Source of the DNA: Chitinophagaceae bacterium UBA4407
GTDB taxonomy: Bacteria > Bacteroidota > Bacteroidia > Chitinophagales > Chitinophagaceae
DNA: 21,765 nt
Assembly: GCA_002390845.1 (NCBI GenBank)
Contig: DGQT01000096.1
Location: forward strand, 1-21,765
Direction: 5' to 3'
Part shown: positions 1 to 7,335 of the stretch, piece after piece
Layout of the letters: every line of letters starts with the position of its first letter
Position numbering within the stretch: position 1 is the stretch's first letter
Translations under genes and position numbers: made by a program
The notes under the pieces: generated by a model
What the model saw: only the letters and a program-made list of their open reading frames with translations
What the model was told of the DNA's origin: nothing
Database searches by the model: none

Positions 1-1
1 C

Positions 2-625
2 GAATACAAAATGTATGTGTATACAGCCGACACACTCACATTCAGCATGAATGTTATTGTTGGTACCGCCGCAAACAGTACCGTAATTTTTTCGGGAAAC
101 CTTAAAAATATTGTCTTCAGCCCTTATTGGAAAGTGCCCGTTATAATTGTACGCAACGAAATTGTGCCGGGCATAAAAAAGAACCCGAACTATCTGGCAA
201 AGCACAATATGGAACGCATTGGCGGCAGCGACAGCCTTCCTTCCATCCGCCAGAAACCCGGGCCTTCGAACTCTCTTGGAAAAGTAAAGTTTTTGTTCCC
301 CAACAACTACGATATCTATTTTCACGATACGCCCAATCGCGAGCTGTTCGGCGCTTCCAGCCGCAGTTTCAGCCATGGCTGTATCCGTGTTGGCGAGCCC
401 AGGCACCTTGCCGAATACCTGTTGCGCAACGATACAATATGGACCAAATACCGGATGGATACTGCAATGAATAACACCAAAGAAACCTGGGTAACGTTAA
501 AAAAGTCTGTGCCGGTGGTTATTGCCTATTTCACAGCCTGGGTAGATAACAATGGCGTGCTTAATTTCAGAAAAGATATTTATGGTCACGATGCCAGGCT
601 TGCGGCAAAATTATTTACAAATTAG
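2..625 (+). CDS. L,D-transpeptidase (YkuD/YcbB-like), 3' part only
   Basis: This is the C-terminal part of a periplasmic L,D-transpeptidase, an enzyme that forms 3-3 peptidoglycan cross-links or attaches proteins to peptidoglycan through a catalytic cysteine. The reading frame is open to the window edge (codons E-Y-K precede the first ATG at 11), so the gene begins upstream and no start is assigned. Counting from that ATG, the YkuD signature is visible: histidine 105 in YFHDTP and the motif SHGCIRV at 121-127 with Cys124 as nucleophile. The stretch FSPYW...VRNEI before it is typical of long YcbB-type enzymes, in which the catalytic domain is C-terminal. The head of a family A repeat begins 14 nt after the stop. 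The family call is firm; the substrate is not determined. Confidence 0.88.
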   Translation, partial: EYKMYVYTADTLTFSMNVIVGTAANSTVIFSGNLKNIVFSPYWKVPVIIVRNEIVPGIKKNPNYLAKHNMERIGGSDSLPSIRQKPGPSNSLGKVKFLFPNNYDIYFHDTPNRELFGASSRSFSHGCIRVGEPRHLAEYLLRNDTIWTKYRMDTAMNNTKETWVTLKKSVPVVIAYFTAWVDNNGVLNFRKDIYGHDARLAAKLFTN

Positions 626-638
626 AAAAAGGCATTAT

Positions 639-786
639 TAGCCCGGCAATTGTATGTATGGCATCCCGGTTGCCACGCTCGGTTCACAGTTCCCTTTTCA
701 TGGCATCAGTGCGCGGCAGTTTATCCTGAGCGGAGCCGAAGGATCGCACACTTATGCAGTATAATATACTTCAGCTTCAAACAGCC
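639..786 (+). repeat. Family A element A1, long form with structured insert
   Basis: The head is AGCCCGGC at 640-647. The core begins TTGC at 670, is interrupted by about 70 nt, and resumes as TCGCACACTT at 744-753. The tail AGCTTCAAACAGCC lies at 773-786, about 34 nt from the virtual core start, as in the short copies. The insert begins with a 35-nt stretch (670-704) that matches the reverse complement of 15733-15767 at 32 of 35 positions. It also contains TCCT...AGGA arms at 724-743. The element is in the sense direction, 14 nt after the transpeptidase stop. Confidence 0.75.
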
Positions 787-922
787 GTTCAACTTCATAT
801 CTGTACAATTCATTTTCAGTTTGCCTGCTGTTCCCTTTTTTATTTCAAATAGTAAATTAAACCAGCAGGGAAATAAACGAATAAGATAAATAGGTATATT
901 GAAGCCCCAAAACGAATGCTTC
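787..922 (+). other. Leader region of glpK, no gene seen
   Basis: This AT-rich stretch lies between repeat A1 and glpK. TATATTGA at about 895 is a weak relative of the Bacteroidetes -7 box (TAnnTTTG). I see no convincing operator, riboswitch or small gene. Confidence 0.35.
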
Positions 923-2422
923 ATGAAAAAATTTATTCTTTCTTTCGATCAGGGCACCACCAGTTCCCGGGCCATTGTATTTGATAAAAACGGTACTATA
1001 AAATCAGTAGCGCAAAAAGAGTTTACGCAAATTTTTCCTCAGCCCGGCTGGGTAGAACATGATGCCACAGAAATATGGAGCACACAACTGGGCGTGGCCG
1101 CAGAAGCGATATCGCAGGCAGGTTTAAGCGTTAAAGAGATAGCTGCCATCGGCATTACCAACCAAAGGGAAACTACAGTTGTTTGGGACAAAAACACGGG
1201 TTCTCCAATTTATAATGCCATAGTTTGGCAAGACAGGAGAACCGCTACTTTCTGCGATCAGTTAAAACAACAAGGCTACCTCCAACCCATTCAGCGCAAA
1301 ACGGGTTTAATTATTGATGCTTATTTCTCTGCAACAAAACTTAAATGGATACTGGATAATGTATCCGGTGCAAGAGATAAAGCAGCCAAAGGAGAACTGT
1401 GTTTCGGCACCATTGATACCTGGCTTTTATGGAAGCTTACCAACGGGAATGTACATGCAACAGATGTAAGCAATGCATCCAGAACCATGCTTTATAATAT
1501 TCATGAATTAAGATGGGATGAAGAGTTGCTGGAACTGATGGATATTCCTGTAAATATTTTGCCTGAAGTACGCAGCAGCAGCGAGGTTTATGGCCACACG
1601 CAAAATATTCTCACAGCAGAAAATATTCCCATTGCTGGTATTGCAGGCGATCAGCAGGCTGCTTTATTCGGGCAGATGTGTACTCAGCCCGGTATGGTAA
1701 AAAACACTTATGGCACCGGTTGCTTTATGTTAATGAACACCGGCGAACAACCGGTAATTTCTACGAATAATTTATTAACTACAATCGCCTGGCAGATCAA
1801 CGGCAAAACAAACTATGCCCTGGAAGGTAGTGTGTTTATTGCAGGTGCGGTGGTGCAATGGTTAAGAGATGGTTTGCAGATAATACGGTCTTCATCAGAA
1901 ATTGAAAGCCTGGCACAACAGGTAGAAAGTACAGATGGCGTTTACCTGGTGCCCGCTTTTGCGGGGCTTGGCGCTCCCTACTGGAACCAGCATGCAAGGG
2001 GAACTATGGTGGGTATTACCCGGGGTACAACTGCAGCACACTTTGCCCGGGCAGCTTTGGAAAGCATCGCTTTTCAAACAATGGATGTGGTAAATGCCAT
2101 GCAACATGATGCCGGTATTACAGTAAAAGAATTAAGGGTAGATGGTGGCGCAACAGCCAATAATTTTTTAATGCAGTTCCAGAGTGATTTGTTGAACACA
2201 AAAGTCATCCGTCCGCAGGTAACAGAAACAACAGCTTTAGGAGCGGCTTATTTAGCAGGTCTTGCAGTTGGCTATTGGGAAAATATGGAGGCCATCCAGG
2301 AGCAGTGGCAGGTAGATAAAATTTTTACACCCGTTATTAATGACACCCAAAGACAAAGTTCCTCTAAAGAATGGCACCGCGCAATTAAGGCTGCACAGGT
2401 TTGGGCTGATGACAGGGGTTAG
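923..2422 (+). CDS. glpK: Glycerol kinase
   Basis: This is ATP-dependent glycerol kinase, a cytoplasmic enzyme making sn-glycerol 3-phosphate. The FGGY-family N-terminal phosphate-binding motif DQGTTSSR lies at residues 9-16. Further family motifs are WQDRR, GDQQAALFGQ, GTGCFML and, in the C-terminal domain, DGGATANNF. An in-frame ATG exists at 899, but the protein from 923 (MKKFILSFDQG) has the normal family start and length (499 residues), so 923 is chosen. The gene is followed on the same strand by glpD and glpF. Repeat A2 sits in the 155-nt gap before glpD, so the three genes may not form one uninterrupted transcript. No local GlpR-type regulator is seen. Confidence 0.97.
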   Translation: MKKFILSFDQGTTSSRAIVFDKNGTIKSVAQKEFTQIFPQPGWVEHDATEIWSTQLGVAAEAISQAGLSVKEIAAIGITNQRETTVVWDKNTGSPIYNAIVWQDRRTATFCDQLKQQGYLQPIQRKTGLIIDAYFSATKLKWILDNVSGARDKAAKGELCFGTIDTWLLWKLTNGNVHATDVSNASRTMLYNIHELRWDEELLELMDIPVNILPEVRSSSEVYGHTQNILTAENIPIAGIAGDQQAALFGQMCTQPGMVKNTYGTGCFMLMNTGEQPVISTNNLLTTIAWQINGKTNYALEGSVFIAGAVVQWLRDGLQIIRSSSEIESLAQQVESTDGVYLVPAFAGLGAPYWNQHARGTMVGITRGTTAAHFARAALESIAFQTMDVVNAMQHDAGITVKELRVDGGATANNFLMQFQSDLLNTKVIRPQVTETTALGAAYLAGLAVGYWENMEAIQEQWQVDKIFTPVINDTQRQSSSKEWHRAIKAAQVWADDRG

Positions 2423-2481
2423 TTTGATTGATCTTTGGAGCGTTTAATCAGAGCGGGTAAATGCTTCGCGACTGCTCAAAA

Positions 2482-2545
2482 ACGTTCAGAACGTAAAAGT
2501 GTGCGACGCAAGAGTCAATGCTATGAAAAATTGAAAGCCGGGTAC
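2482..2545 (-). repeat. Family A element A2
   Basis: On the minus strand the copy reads T-rich tract, head GTACCCGGC (2537-2545), middle with TTTTTCATAGCATTGA, core TTGCGTCGCAC (2501-2511) and TTTTACGTTC. The usual tail is not recognisable. The 13-nt palindrome ACGTTC-A-GAACGT at 2482-2494 marks the end of the recognisable element. This copy is antisense to both glpK and glpD and occupies much of the glpK-glpD gap, ending about 30 nt before the glpD start. Confidence 0.8.
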
Positions 2546-2577
2546 AAAATAAAAATAAACTTCAATAAGAAACTTGC

Positions 2578-4071
2578 ATGAACAGGGAGTGGGGATTACA
2601 ACAACTGGTTGAAATAAAAGAATGGGATATTATGATCATTGGCGGCGGAGCAACCGGGCTGGGAGCGGCTGTAGATGCGGCTTCGCGTGGATATAAAACA
2701 TTGCTAATTGAACAGTTTGATTTTGGAAAAGGCACATCGAGCCGCTCAACAAAACTGGTACATGGTGGCGTAAGATACCTGGCGCAGGGAAATATAAAAT
2801 TGGTAATGGAGGCTTTGCGGGAACGTGGTTATTTATTAAAAAACGCAGCGCACCTTACAACAGTTTCGTCATTTGTGGTGCCTGCATACAGTTGGTACGA
2901 CAAATGGTTTTATGGCATTGGTTTAAAGATATACGATATTTTATCGGGTAAGCTGAGCATTGGCAAAACTGCGTTGCTGAATAAAAAACAAACACTGCAG
3001 CAGTTGCCCGGAATCAGCAGCGCTAAATTAAAAGGTGGTATTCTCTATTACGATGGCCAGTTTGATGATGCAAGGCTTGCAACAGAACTCGCAATTACCG
3101 CTTCTGCGCACGGGGCAACCATGCTTAACTATTGCAAAGCAAACGCATTGCTGAAGACAGATAAAAAAATTACCGGGGTAGTAGTTGAAGATACGATCAC
3201 CCAAAAAATTTACGAGGTAAAAGCAAAAGTGGTAATCAATGCTACCGGGGTTTTTACAGATGCTGTATTGCAGATGGATGAACCTGAAGAAGATAAAATG
3301 GTGGCACCATCGCAGGGAATTCACCTGGTTATTGATAAGCATTTCTTTCCCGGAAACAGTGCAATGATGATTCCGAAAACAGAGGATGGCCGTGTGTTAT
3401 TTGCCGTGCCCTGGCATAATAAAGTAGTTTTGGGCACTACCGATACCCCGGTTAATGAAATTTCTTTTGAACCCAAACCGCTGGAAGAGGAAATAGAATT
3501 TGTGCTGCACCATGCAAATCTTTATTTAACCAAACAGATCAACCGCAGCGATGTACGCAGCATGTTCGCCGGTTTACGGCCACTGGTAAAAAAGAAAGGT
3601 GCTAAGAACACCTCGATCTTAAGCAGAGACCACACGATACTTGTTTCAAAAGCAGGACTGGTAACGGTTACAGGCGGCAAGTGGACCACTTACAGAAAGA
3701 TGGCAGAAGATGCTGTTGATAACGCCGTGTTTGTTGCCAAGCTTGAAAAGAAAGCATGTGTTACCCGGCAGTTGGCTATTGGTGATGCAACTAATAGTTT
3801 TATAAAAGACTCCGGAGATCATTTTATTCACGATGCATTTGGTTTTACACAAAAAGATATTGAATGGTTTGTTACCAAAGAAATGGCAATGACGGTTGAA
3901 GATATACTGGCCCGCAGAACAAGGTTACTTTTCTTGGATGCTAATGCGGCAATTGATGCGGCAATGCACGTTGCAAAAGCAATGGCTGCAATAATGAATA
4001 AAGATGAGCAATGGATTAACCGGCAGGTAAGTTCATTTACGCAGATGGCAAAACAATATCGCCTGGCTTAG
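2578..4071 (+). CDS. glpD: Aerobic glycerol-3-phosphate dehydrogenase (FAD)
   Basis: This FAD-dependent enzyme oxidises sn-glycerol 3-phosphate to dihydroxyacetone phosphate and passes electrons to the quinone pool at the inner membrane. The Rossmann dinucleotide motif GGGATG is at residues 22-27, followed by SRSTKLVHGGVRYLAQG (about 55-71), a GlpD/GlpO family signature. TGGKWTTYRKMAEDA in the C-terminal half is also characteristic. The length of 497 residues is normal for the shorter bacterial GlpD. The start at 2578 gives 18 residues before the FAD-binding strand, which fits the family. With glpK upstream and glpF 54 nt downstream, the cluster covers uptake, phosphorylation and oxidation of glycerol. 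Confidence 0.95.
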   Translation: MNREWGLQQLVEIKEWDIMIIGGGATGLGAAVDAASRGYKTLLIEQFDFGKGTSSRSTKLVHGGVRYLAQGNIKLVMEALRERGYLLKNAAHLTTVSSFVVPAYSWYDKWFYGIGLKIYDILSGKLSIGKTALLNKKQTLQQLPGISSAKLKGGILYYDGQFDDARLATELAITASAHGATMLNYCKANALLKTDKKITGVVVEDTITQKIYEVKAKVVINATGVFTDAVLQMDEPEEDKMVAPSQGIHLVIDKHFFPGNSAMMIPKTEDGRVLFAVPWHNKVVLGTTDTPVNEISFEPKPLEEEIEFVLHHANLYLTKQINRSDVRSMFAGLRPLVKKKGAKNTSILSRDHTILVSKAGLVTVTGGKWTTYRKMAEDAVDNAVFVAKLEKKACVTRQLAIGDATNSFIKDSGDHFIHDAFGFTQKDIEWFVTKEMAMTVEDILARRTRLLFLDANAAIDAAMHVAKAMAAIMNKDEQWINRQVSSFTQMAKQYRLA

Positions 4072-4125
4072 GTATCGATTTAGCTTTTAAAATCAACTAC
4101 AATTATAAACCACAAACTTTAAATC

Positions 4126-4833
4126 ATGACCCCTTTTATTGGTGAACTCATCGGCACTGCGTTGCTCATTATTCTTGGCGATGGCGTTGTTGCCAACGTA
4201 ATACTCAGTAAAACAAAAGGCAATAACGGCGGTCTTATCGCCATTACTTTTGGCTGGAGTATGGCTGTGTTTGTAGGTGTATATGTTTCTGCAGCCGCAA
4301 GTGGCGCACACTTAAACCCGGCGGTGACAATTGCATTGGCTTATGCCGGTAAATTCGACTGGGCAAATGTGCCCATGTATATTGCAGCACAATTCATTGG
4401 CGCAATGGTTGGGGCGTTTGTTGTATGGCTGGCTTATAAACAACATTTCGATGATACCGAAGACCCCAATAACAAGCTTGGTGTATTCTGTACCGCTCCT
4501 GCAAAAAGGCACAGAACCCACAATTTTATTACAGAGTTCATCGGCACATTTGTGTTTATGTTCGCGGTGCTGAGCATTACAAAAGCATCATCCAGCCTGG
4601 GCTCACTGGATGCGTTGCCGGTTGCATTAGTAGTGCTGGCGATCGGTTTAAGTTTGGGTGGCCCTACGGGTTATGCAATAAATCCTGCAAGAGATTTGGG
4701 GCCTCGCATTATGCATTTTTTATTGCCAATAAAAAATAAACGCGATAGCGATTGGGGCTATAGCTGGATACCGGTTTTAGCGCCCATTGCCGGTGCTTTA
4801 CTTGCGGCATTTCTATATGGTTTGGTAATGTAA
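4126..4833 (+). CDS. glpF: Glycerol uptake facilitator (aquaglyceroporin)
   Basis: This is an inner-membrane channel of the MIP family with six predicted membrane spans and two re-entrant NPA half-helices. The two motifs are NPA at residues 64-66 and NPARD at 186-190. The Asp after NPAR is the feature that separates glycerol facilitators from strict water channels, and it agrees with the glpK-glpD context. The length of 235 residues is normal. The gap to glpD is only 54 nt and free of repeats, so these two genes are probably co-transcribed. Six nt after the stop, a T-tract and the head of repeat A3 begin. Confidence 0.93.
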   Translation: MTPFIGELIGTALLIILGDGVVANVILSKTKGNNGGLIAITFGWSMAVFVGVYVSAAASGAHLNPAVTIALAYAGKFDWANVPMYIAAQFIGAMVGAFVVWLAYKQHFDDTEDPNNKLGVFCTAPAKRHRTHNFITEFIGTFVFMFAVLSITKASSSLGSLDALPVALVVLAIGLSLGGPTGYAINPARDLGPRIMHFLLPIKNKRDSDWGYSWIPVLAPIAGALLAAFLYGLVM

Positions 4834-4839
4834 TTTTTT

Positions 4840-5026
4840 GAGCCGGGCAGAAGAATATCTATGAAGCTTTACTTGCGTCGCACTCTTGTACGTTCGAAAA
4901 ATAATTGAGCGAATTACGAATTATCGAATTAATTAAATCCATTAATCCGCAAATTCGCTGATTCGTGAATTGAACGTACAAGAGTGCGACGCAAGAATGT
5001 TCAATTGAAAAACTTCAGCCCGGTTC
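4840..5026. repeat. Composite palindrome of two inverted family A copies (A3, A4)
   Basis: Copy A3 (+, 4840-4915) has head GAGCCGGGC at 4840 and core TTGCGTCGCAC at 4873-4883. Copy A4 (-, 4952-5026) has core at 4984-4994 and head GAACCGGGC at 5018-5026. The 24-nt arms 4872-4895 and 4972-4995 are perfect reverse complements. In both copies AGCGAATT starts exactly 35 nt from the core start (4908-4915, and 4952-4959 on minus), in place of the usual tail. The AT-rich centre, around 4934, continues the dyad imperfectly. The structure fills most of the gap between glpF and holA. A3 is sense after glpF; A4 is antisense before holA. Confidence 0.85.
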
Positions 5027-5066
5027 ATAAACATTGCTGTTTATAAAAAGTACATAAAACTTAATG

Positions 5067-5088
5067 CCCGCTACCTGAAGCGGGTTTT
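5067..5088 (+). terminator. Terminator-like hairpin just before holA
   Basis: The arms CCCGCT (5067-5072) and AGCGGG (5079-5084) form a perfect 6-bp stem with a 6-nt loop, followed by TTTT. The hairpin ends only about 12 nt before the holA start. It could stop read-through from the glp genes while holA starts from its own promoter immediately after. This is inferred from sequence only. Confidence 0.5.
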
Positions 5089-5095
5089 ATATTTG
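5088..5095 (+). promoter_or_regulatory. Predicted holA -7 box
   Basis: TATATTTG matches the Bacteroidetes -7 consensus TAnnTTTG exactly and ends 5 nt before the holA ATG. This implies a very short or absent leader. No clear -33 TTG is seen at the expected distance, because that place is occupied by the hairpin. Confidence 0.5.
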
Positions 5096-5100
5096 CACAC

Positions 5101-6096
5101 ATGTCTGCAGAAAAAATTATAGGCGAATGGAAAAAGAAAACTTTTAAACCGGTTTACTGGTTAGAAGGCGAGGAGCCTTATTTTATTGACACGATCGTTG
5201 ATTTTGCAGAACATAAAATCTTGAACGAAAGCGAAGCAGGTTTTAACCTTACTGTTTTTTATGGCCGCGACACCGATTGGGCAACTGTTGTAAATGCCTG
5301 CATGCGCTACCCAATGTTTGCTGAACGCCAGGTGGTGTTGCTTAAAGAAGCGCAGCATATGAAAGAAGTAGAAAAGCTGGAGCATTATATTGCCAAACCC
5401 CTTGCCAGTACCGTGTTTATAGTAAGTTATAAAGATAAAAAAGTTGATGGACGTACCGCATTTGCAAAGCTGTTAAAAACAAAAACAGAACTTTTTACCA
5501 CCAAAAAATTATACGATAACCAGTTGCCTGAATGGGTATCGCAAATGGTAGAGCAACACGGTTTTGCCATTAACCAAAGAGCGACTGCTTTACTGGTAGA
5601 TCATATTGGCAACGACCTTAGCCGTTTAAGAAATGAAGTTGAAAAACTTTCTATAAACATTAAAGGAAGAAAAAATATTACCGAAGAAGATATTGAAACA
5701 TTTATTGGTGTAAGCAAAGAGTTTAATGTGTTTGAACTTCAGGATGCGATTGCACAAAAAAATATGGCAAAGGCTATTCGCATTATTCAATATTTCGCTT
5801 CAAACCCTAAAGCAGGACCGATACAACAAATCTTACCAACGCTTTATGGCTACTTTAGTAAAATCTATTCGGTGCTGGGGATGGACAACAAAAGTGAGCA
5901 GGCTTTATTCGGCGTTTTCAAAAATTCTTTTGCCGCGAAAACGGCTATGCAGGCCATTAATAATTACAGTTACAATGGAATTGAAAAGATCATTTTACTG
6001 TTGCATCATTACAATTTAAAAAGCATTGGTATTAATGATACAGGCAACGAAGATGCTGACCTGATGAAAGAGTTGGTAGTTAAAATTATGGCTTAA
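5101..6096 (+). CDS. holA: DNA polymerase III delta subunit
   Basis: HolA is the clamp-loader subunit that opens the beta sliding clamp during replication. The whole-length pattern fits the family: PVYWLEGEEPYFID near the N-terminus (the degenerate AAA+ start of delta), then Y..MFAERQVVLLKEA, the lid-like DHIGNDLSRLRNEVEKL and the hinge FNVFELQDAI, with a helical C-terminal collar. The length of 331 residues is typical. The start at 5101 gives the expected N-terminus and lies 5 nt after a good -7 box. The gene converges on ribF across a 90-nt gap filled by repeat A5. Confidence 0.93.
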   Translation: MSAEKIIGEWKKKTFKPVYWLEGEEPYFIDTIVDFAEHKILNESEAGFNLTVFYGRDTDWATVVNACMRYPMFAERQVVLLKEAQHMKEVEKLEHYIAKPLASTVFIVSYKDKKVDGRTAFAKLLKTKTELFTTKKLYDNQLPEWVSQMVEQHGFAINQRATALLVDHIGNDLSRLRNEVEKLSINIKGRKNITEEDIETFIGVSKEFNVFELQDAIAQKNMAKAIRIIQYFASNPKAGPIQQILPTLYGYFSKIYSVLGMDNKSEQALFGVFKNSFAAKTAMQAINNYSYNGIEKIILLLHHYNLKSIGINDTGNEDADLMKELVVKIMA

Positions 6097-6125
6097 AAAC
6101 TTTGTAACAGAAAATACAGGTTATT

Positions 6126-6206
6126 GGCCCGGCAGAAGTTTTTCAATTAAGCGTTCTTTGCGTCGCACACTTGTACATGGCAATTTTTATTGAGCTTTCA
6201 ACAGCC
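6126..6206 (+). repeat. Family A element A5, overlapping the ribF 3' end
   Basis: The head is GGCCCGGCAGAAG at 6126-6138, the core TTGCGTCGCAC at 6158-6168, followed by ACTTGTAC. The tail AGCTTTCAACAGCC lies at 6193-6206, exactly 35 nt from the core start. The middle (TTTTTCAATTAAGCGTTC) belongs to the same subtype as A4. The copy is sense after holA (30 nt past its stop). Its tail lies inside the ribF coding region on the opposite strand. Confidence 0.85.
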
Positions 6207-7125
6207 ATTCCCGTGCAGTAAGTTTATCTTTTGCCAGTTGCTCTTTTAATGCATCCAGCCCGCTGAATTTTACTTCGCCACGCAGGTGTTTTTTTACATA
6301 AACACGAATGGTTTGCGTGTAAATATCTGCATCGAAATCAAAAATATTTACTTCTATAGTACGGCTGTTGCCATTAACTGTTGGGCGCATTCCAATATTC
6401 ATCATGCCGCCAAAAAGCTGATCTTTTAAATTTTGGATTGCTACACTTACTGCATAAACACCATTGCCAGGTATTAATTTTTCTTCAGGTTCTGTGCGAA
6501 TATTTGCAGTAGGGTAACCAATTGTTCTGCCCAGTTTATTGCCTTGTACAACAGTACCTTCAAAAAAATAATTGTACCCTAAATAATTATTCGCCGTTTC
6601 AATGTCGCTTTGCAGCAATGTTTCCCTTATCCTGGTTGAGCTAACGGTAATATTGTTTAAAACATGTTCAGGAATTTCTTTTACAATAAAACCAAGTGCT
6701 TTGCCATAATCTTCCAGCGAATGATAATCGCCCTGCCTCCCTTTCCCAAAACGATGATCGTACCCAATAATTACCGTGTGAGGATGAAATTTTTCGAACA
6801 GAAAATACTTTACATATTCCTCCGCGGATTGATGCGCGAAACTGTCATCAAAAGGAACTACAACCAAATGGTCTATGCCTTTTGATTCAAGCAGTTCAAT
6901 TTTCTCTTCAAGTGTGTTGAGTATGTAAAGATGTTTTGTGGAAACAATTTTCCTTGGGTGCGGATGAAAAGTAATAATAACCGTTTCGCCGTTTAACAAG
7001 GCTGCCTCTTGTTTTAACTGCGCAATAATTTGCTGGTGGCCTGTATGTACGCCATCGAATGTGCCGATGGTAACAACAGCATTTTTAAACCTGGGCAAAT
7101 TTTGAATATTCCTGTGAACCTGCAT
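6187..7125 (-). CDS. ribF: Bifunctional riboflavin kinase / FMN adenylyltransferase
   Basis: RibF phosphorylates riboflavin to FMN and adenylylates FMN to FAD in the cytoplasm. The N-terminal nucleotidyltransferase motif GTFDGVHTGH is at residues 21-30, with TFHPHPR just after residue 51. GYDHRFGKGRQGD and SSTRIRE follow. The C-terminal flavokinase domain shows GRTIGYPTANI and NIGMRPT. The frame is open upstream to 7347, but the ATG at 7125 (MQVHRNIQNLP) gives the standard family start, 312 residues and a promoter box 9 nt upstream; the longer reading would run through repeat sequence. The last codons (WLLKAQ) coincide with the tail of repeat A5. Confidence 0.95.
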   Translation of the reverse strand: MQVHRNIQNLPRFKNAVVTIGTFDGVHTGHQQIIAQLKQEAALLNGETVIITFHPHPRKIVSTKHLYILNTLEEKIELLESKGIDHLVVVPFDDSFAHQSAEEYVKYFLFEKFHPHTVIIGYDHRFGKGRQGDYHSLEDYGKALGFIVKEIPEHVLNNITVSSTRIRETLLQSDIETANNYLGYNYFFEGTVVQGNKLGRTIGYPTANIRTEPEEKLIPGNGVYAVSVAIQNLKDQLFGGMMNIGMRPTVNGNSRTIEVNIFDFDADIYTQTIRVYVKKHLRGEVKFSGLDALKEQLAKDKLTAREWLLKAQ

Positions 7126-7134
7126 AAAGTGGCG

Positions 7135-7142
7135 CAAATATA
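7135..7142 (-). promoter_or_regulatory. Predicted ribF -7 box
   Basis: On the minus strand TATATTTG matches TAnnTTTG exactly and ends 9 nt before the ribF ATG. A TTG lies 23 nt further upstream. The box overlaps the end of repeat C1, so the repeat appears to supply most of it. Confidence 0.5.
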
Positions 7143-7165
7143 AGCCCCCAGTCCCTAAAGGGGAG
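7137..7165 (-). repeat. Family C repeat, copy C1
   Basis: This 29-nt minus-strand sequence begins CTCCCCTTTAGGG and ends GGGGGCTTATATT. It matches copy C2 (7350-7378, plus strand) at 25 of 29 positions, in inverted orientation. It lies in the ribF promoter. Confidence 0.7.
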
Positions 7166-7258
7166 CAATAAAATTGATTCATTAATTCAAAACTGCAACC
7201 TTTACTTTTGCAGCAATGGTAAGGTGCACAGCGTTTTTTTGTTGCTAAATGATTTGGT

Positions 7259-7308
7259 GTAAAAGAGAGCGACGCAACGAAGATTCCATGAAAAATCAAT
7301 GCAGGGTA
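7259..7308 (-). repeat. Family A element A6
   Basis: On the minus strand the copy reads T-tract, TACCCTGC (degenerate head), TTTTTCATGGAATCTTCG, core TTGCGTCGC (7269-7277), then TCTCTTTTAC. It aligns best with A2. No tail is visible. It lies in the divergent ribF-purM gap, antisense to purM. Confidence 0.7.
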
Positions 7309-7335
7309 AAAAATATGTTTAAAAATTTTACAGGA

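Noticed and set aside
650..889. 79-codon open frame on the plus strand
   Set aside because: It runs through the long-form repeat A1 and the glpK leader; its sequence is low complexity and resembles no protein.
7249..7335. N-terminal extension of purM
   Set aside because: It is translated repeat A6 and promoter-region sequence; the starts at 7336 or 7315 are sufficient.
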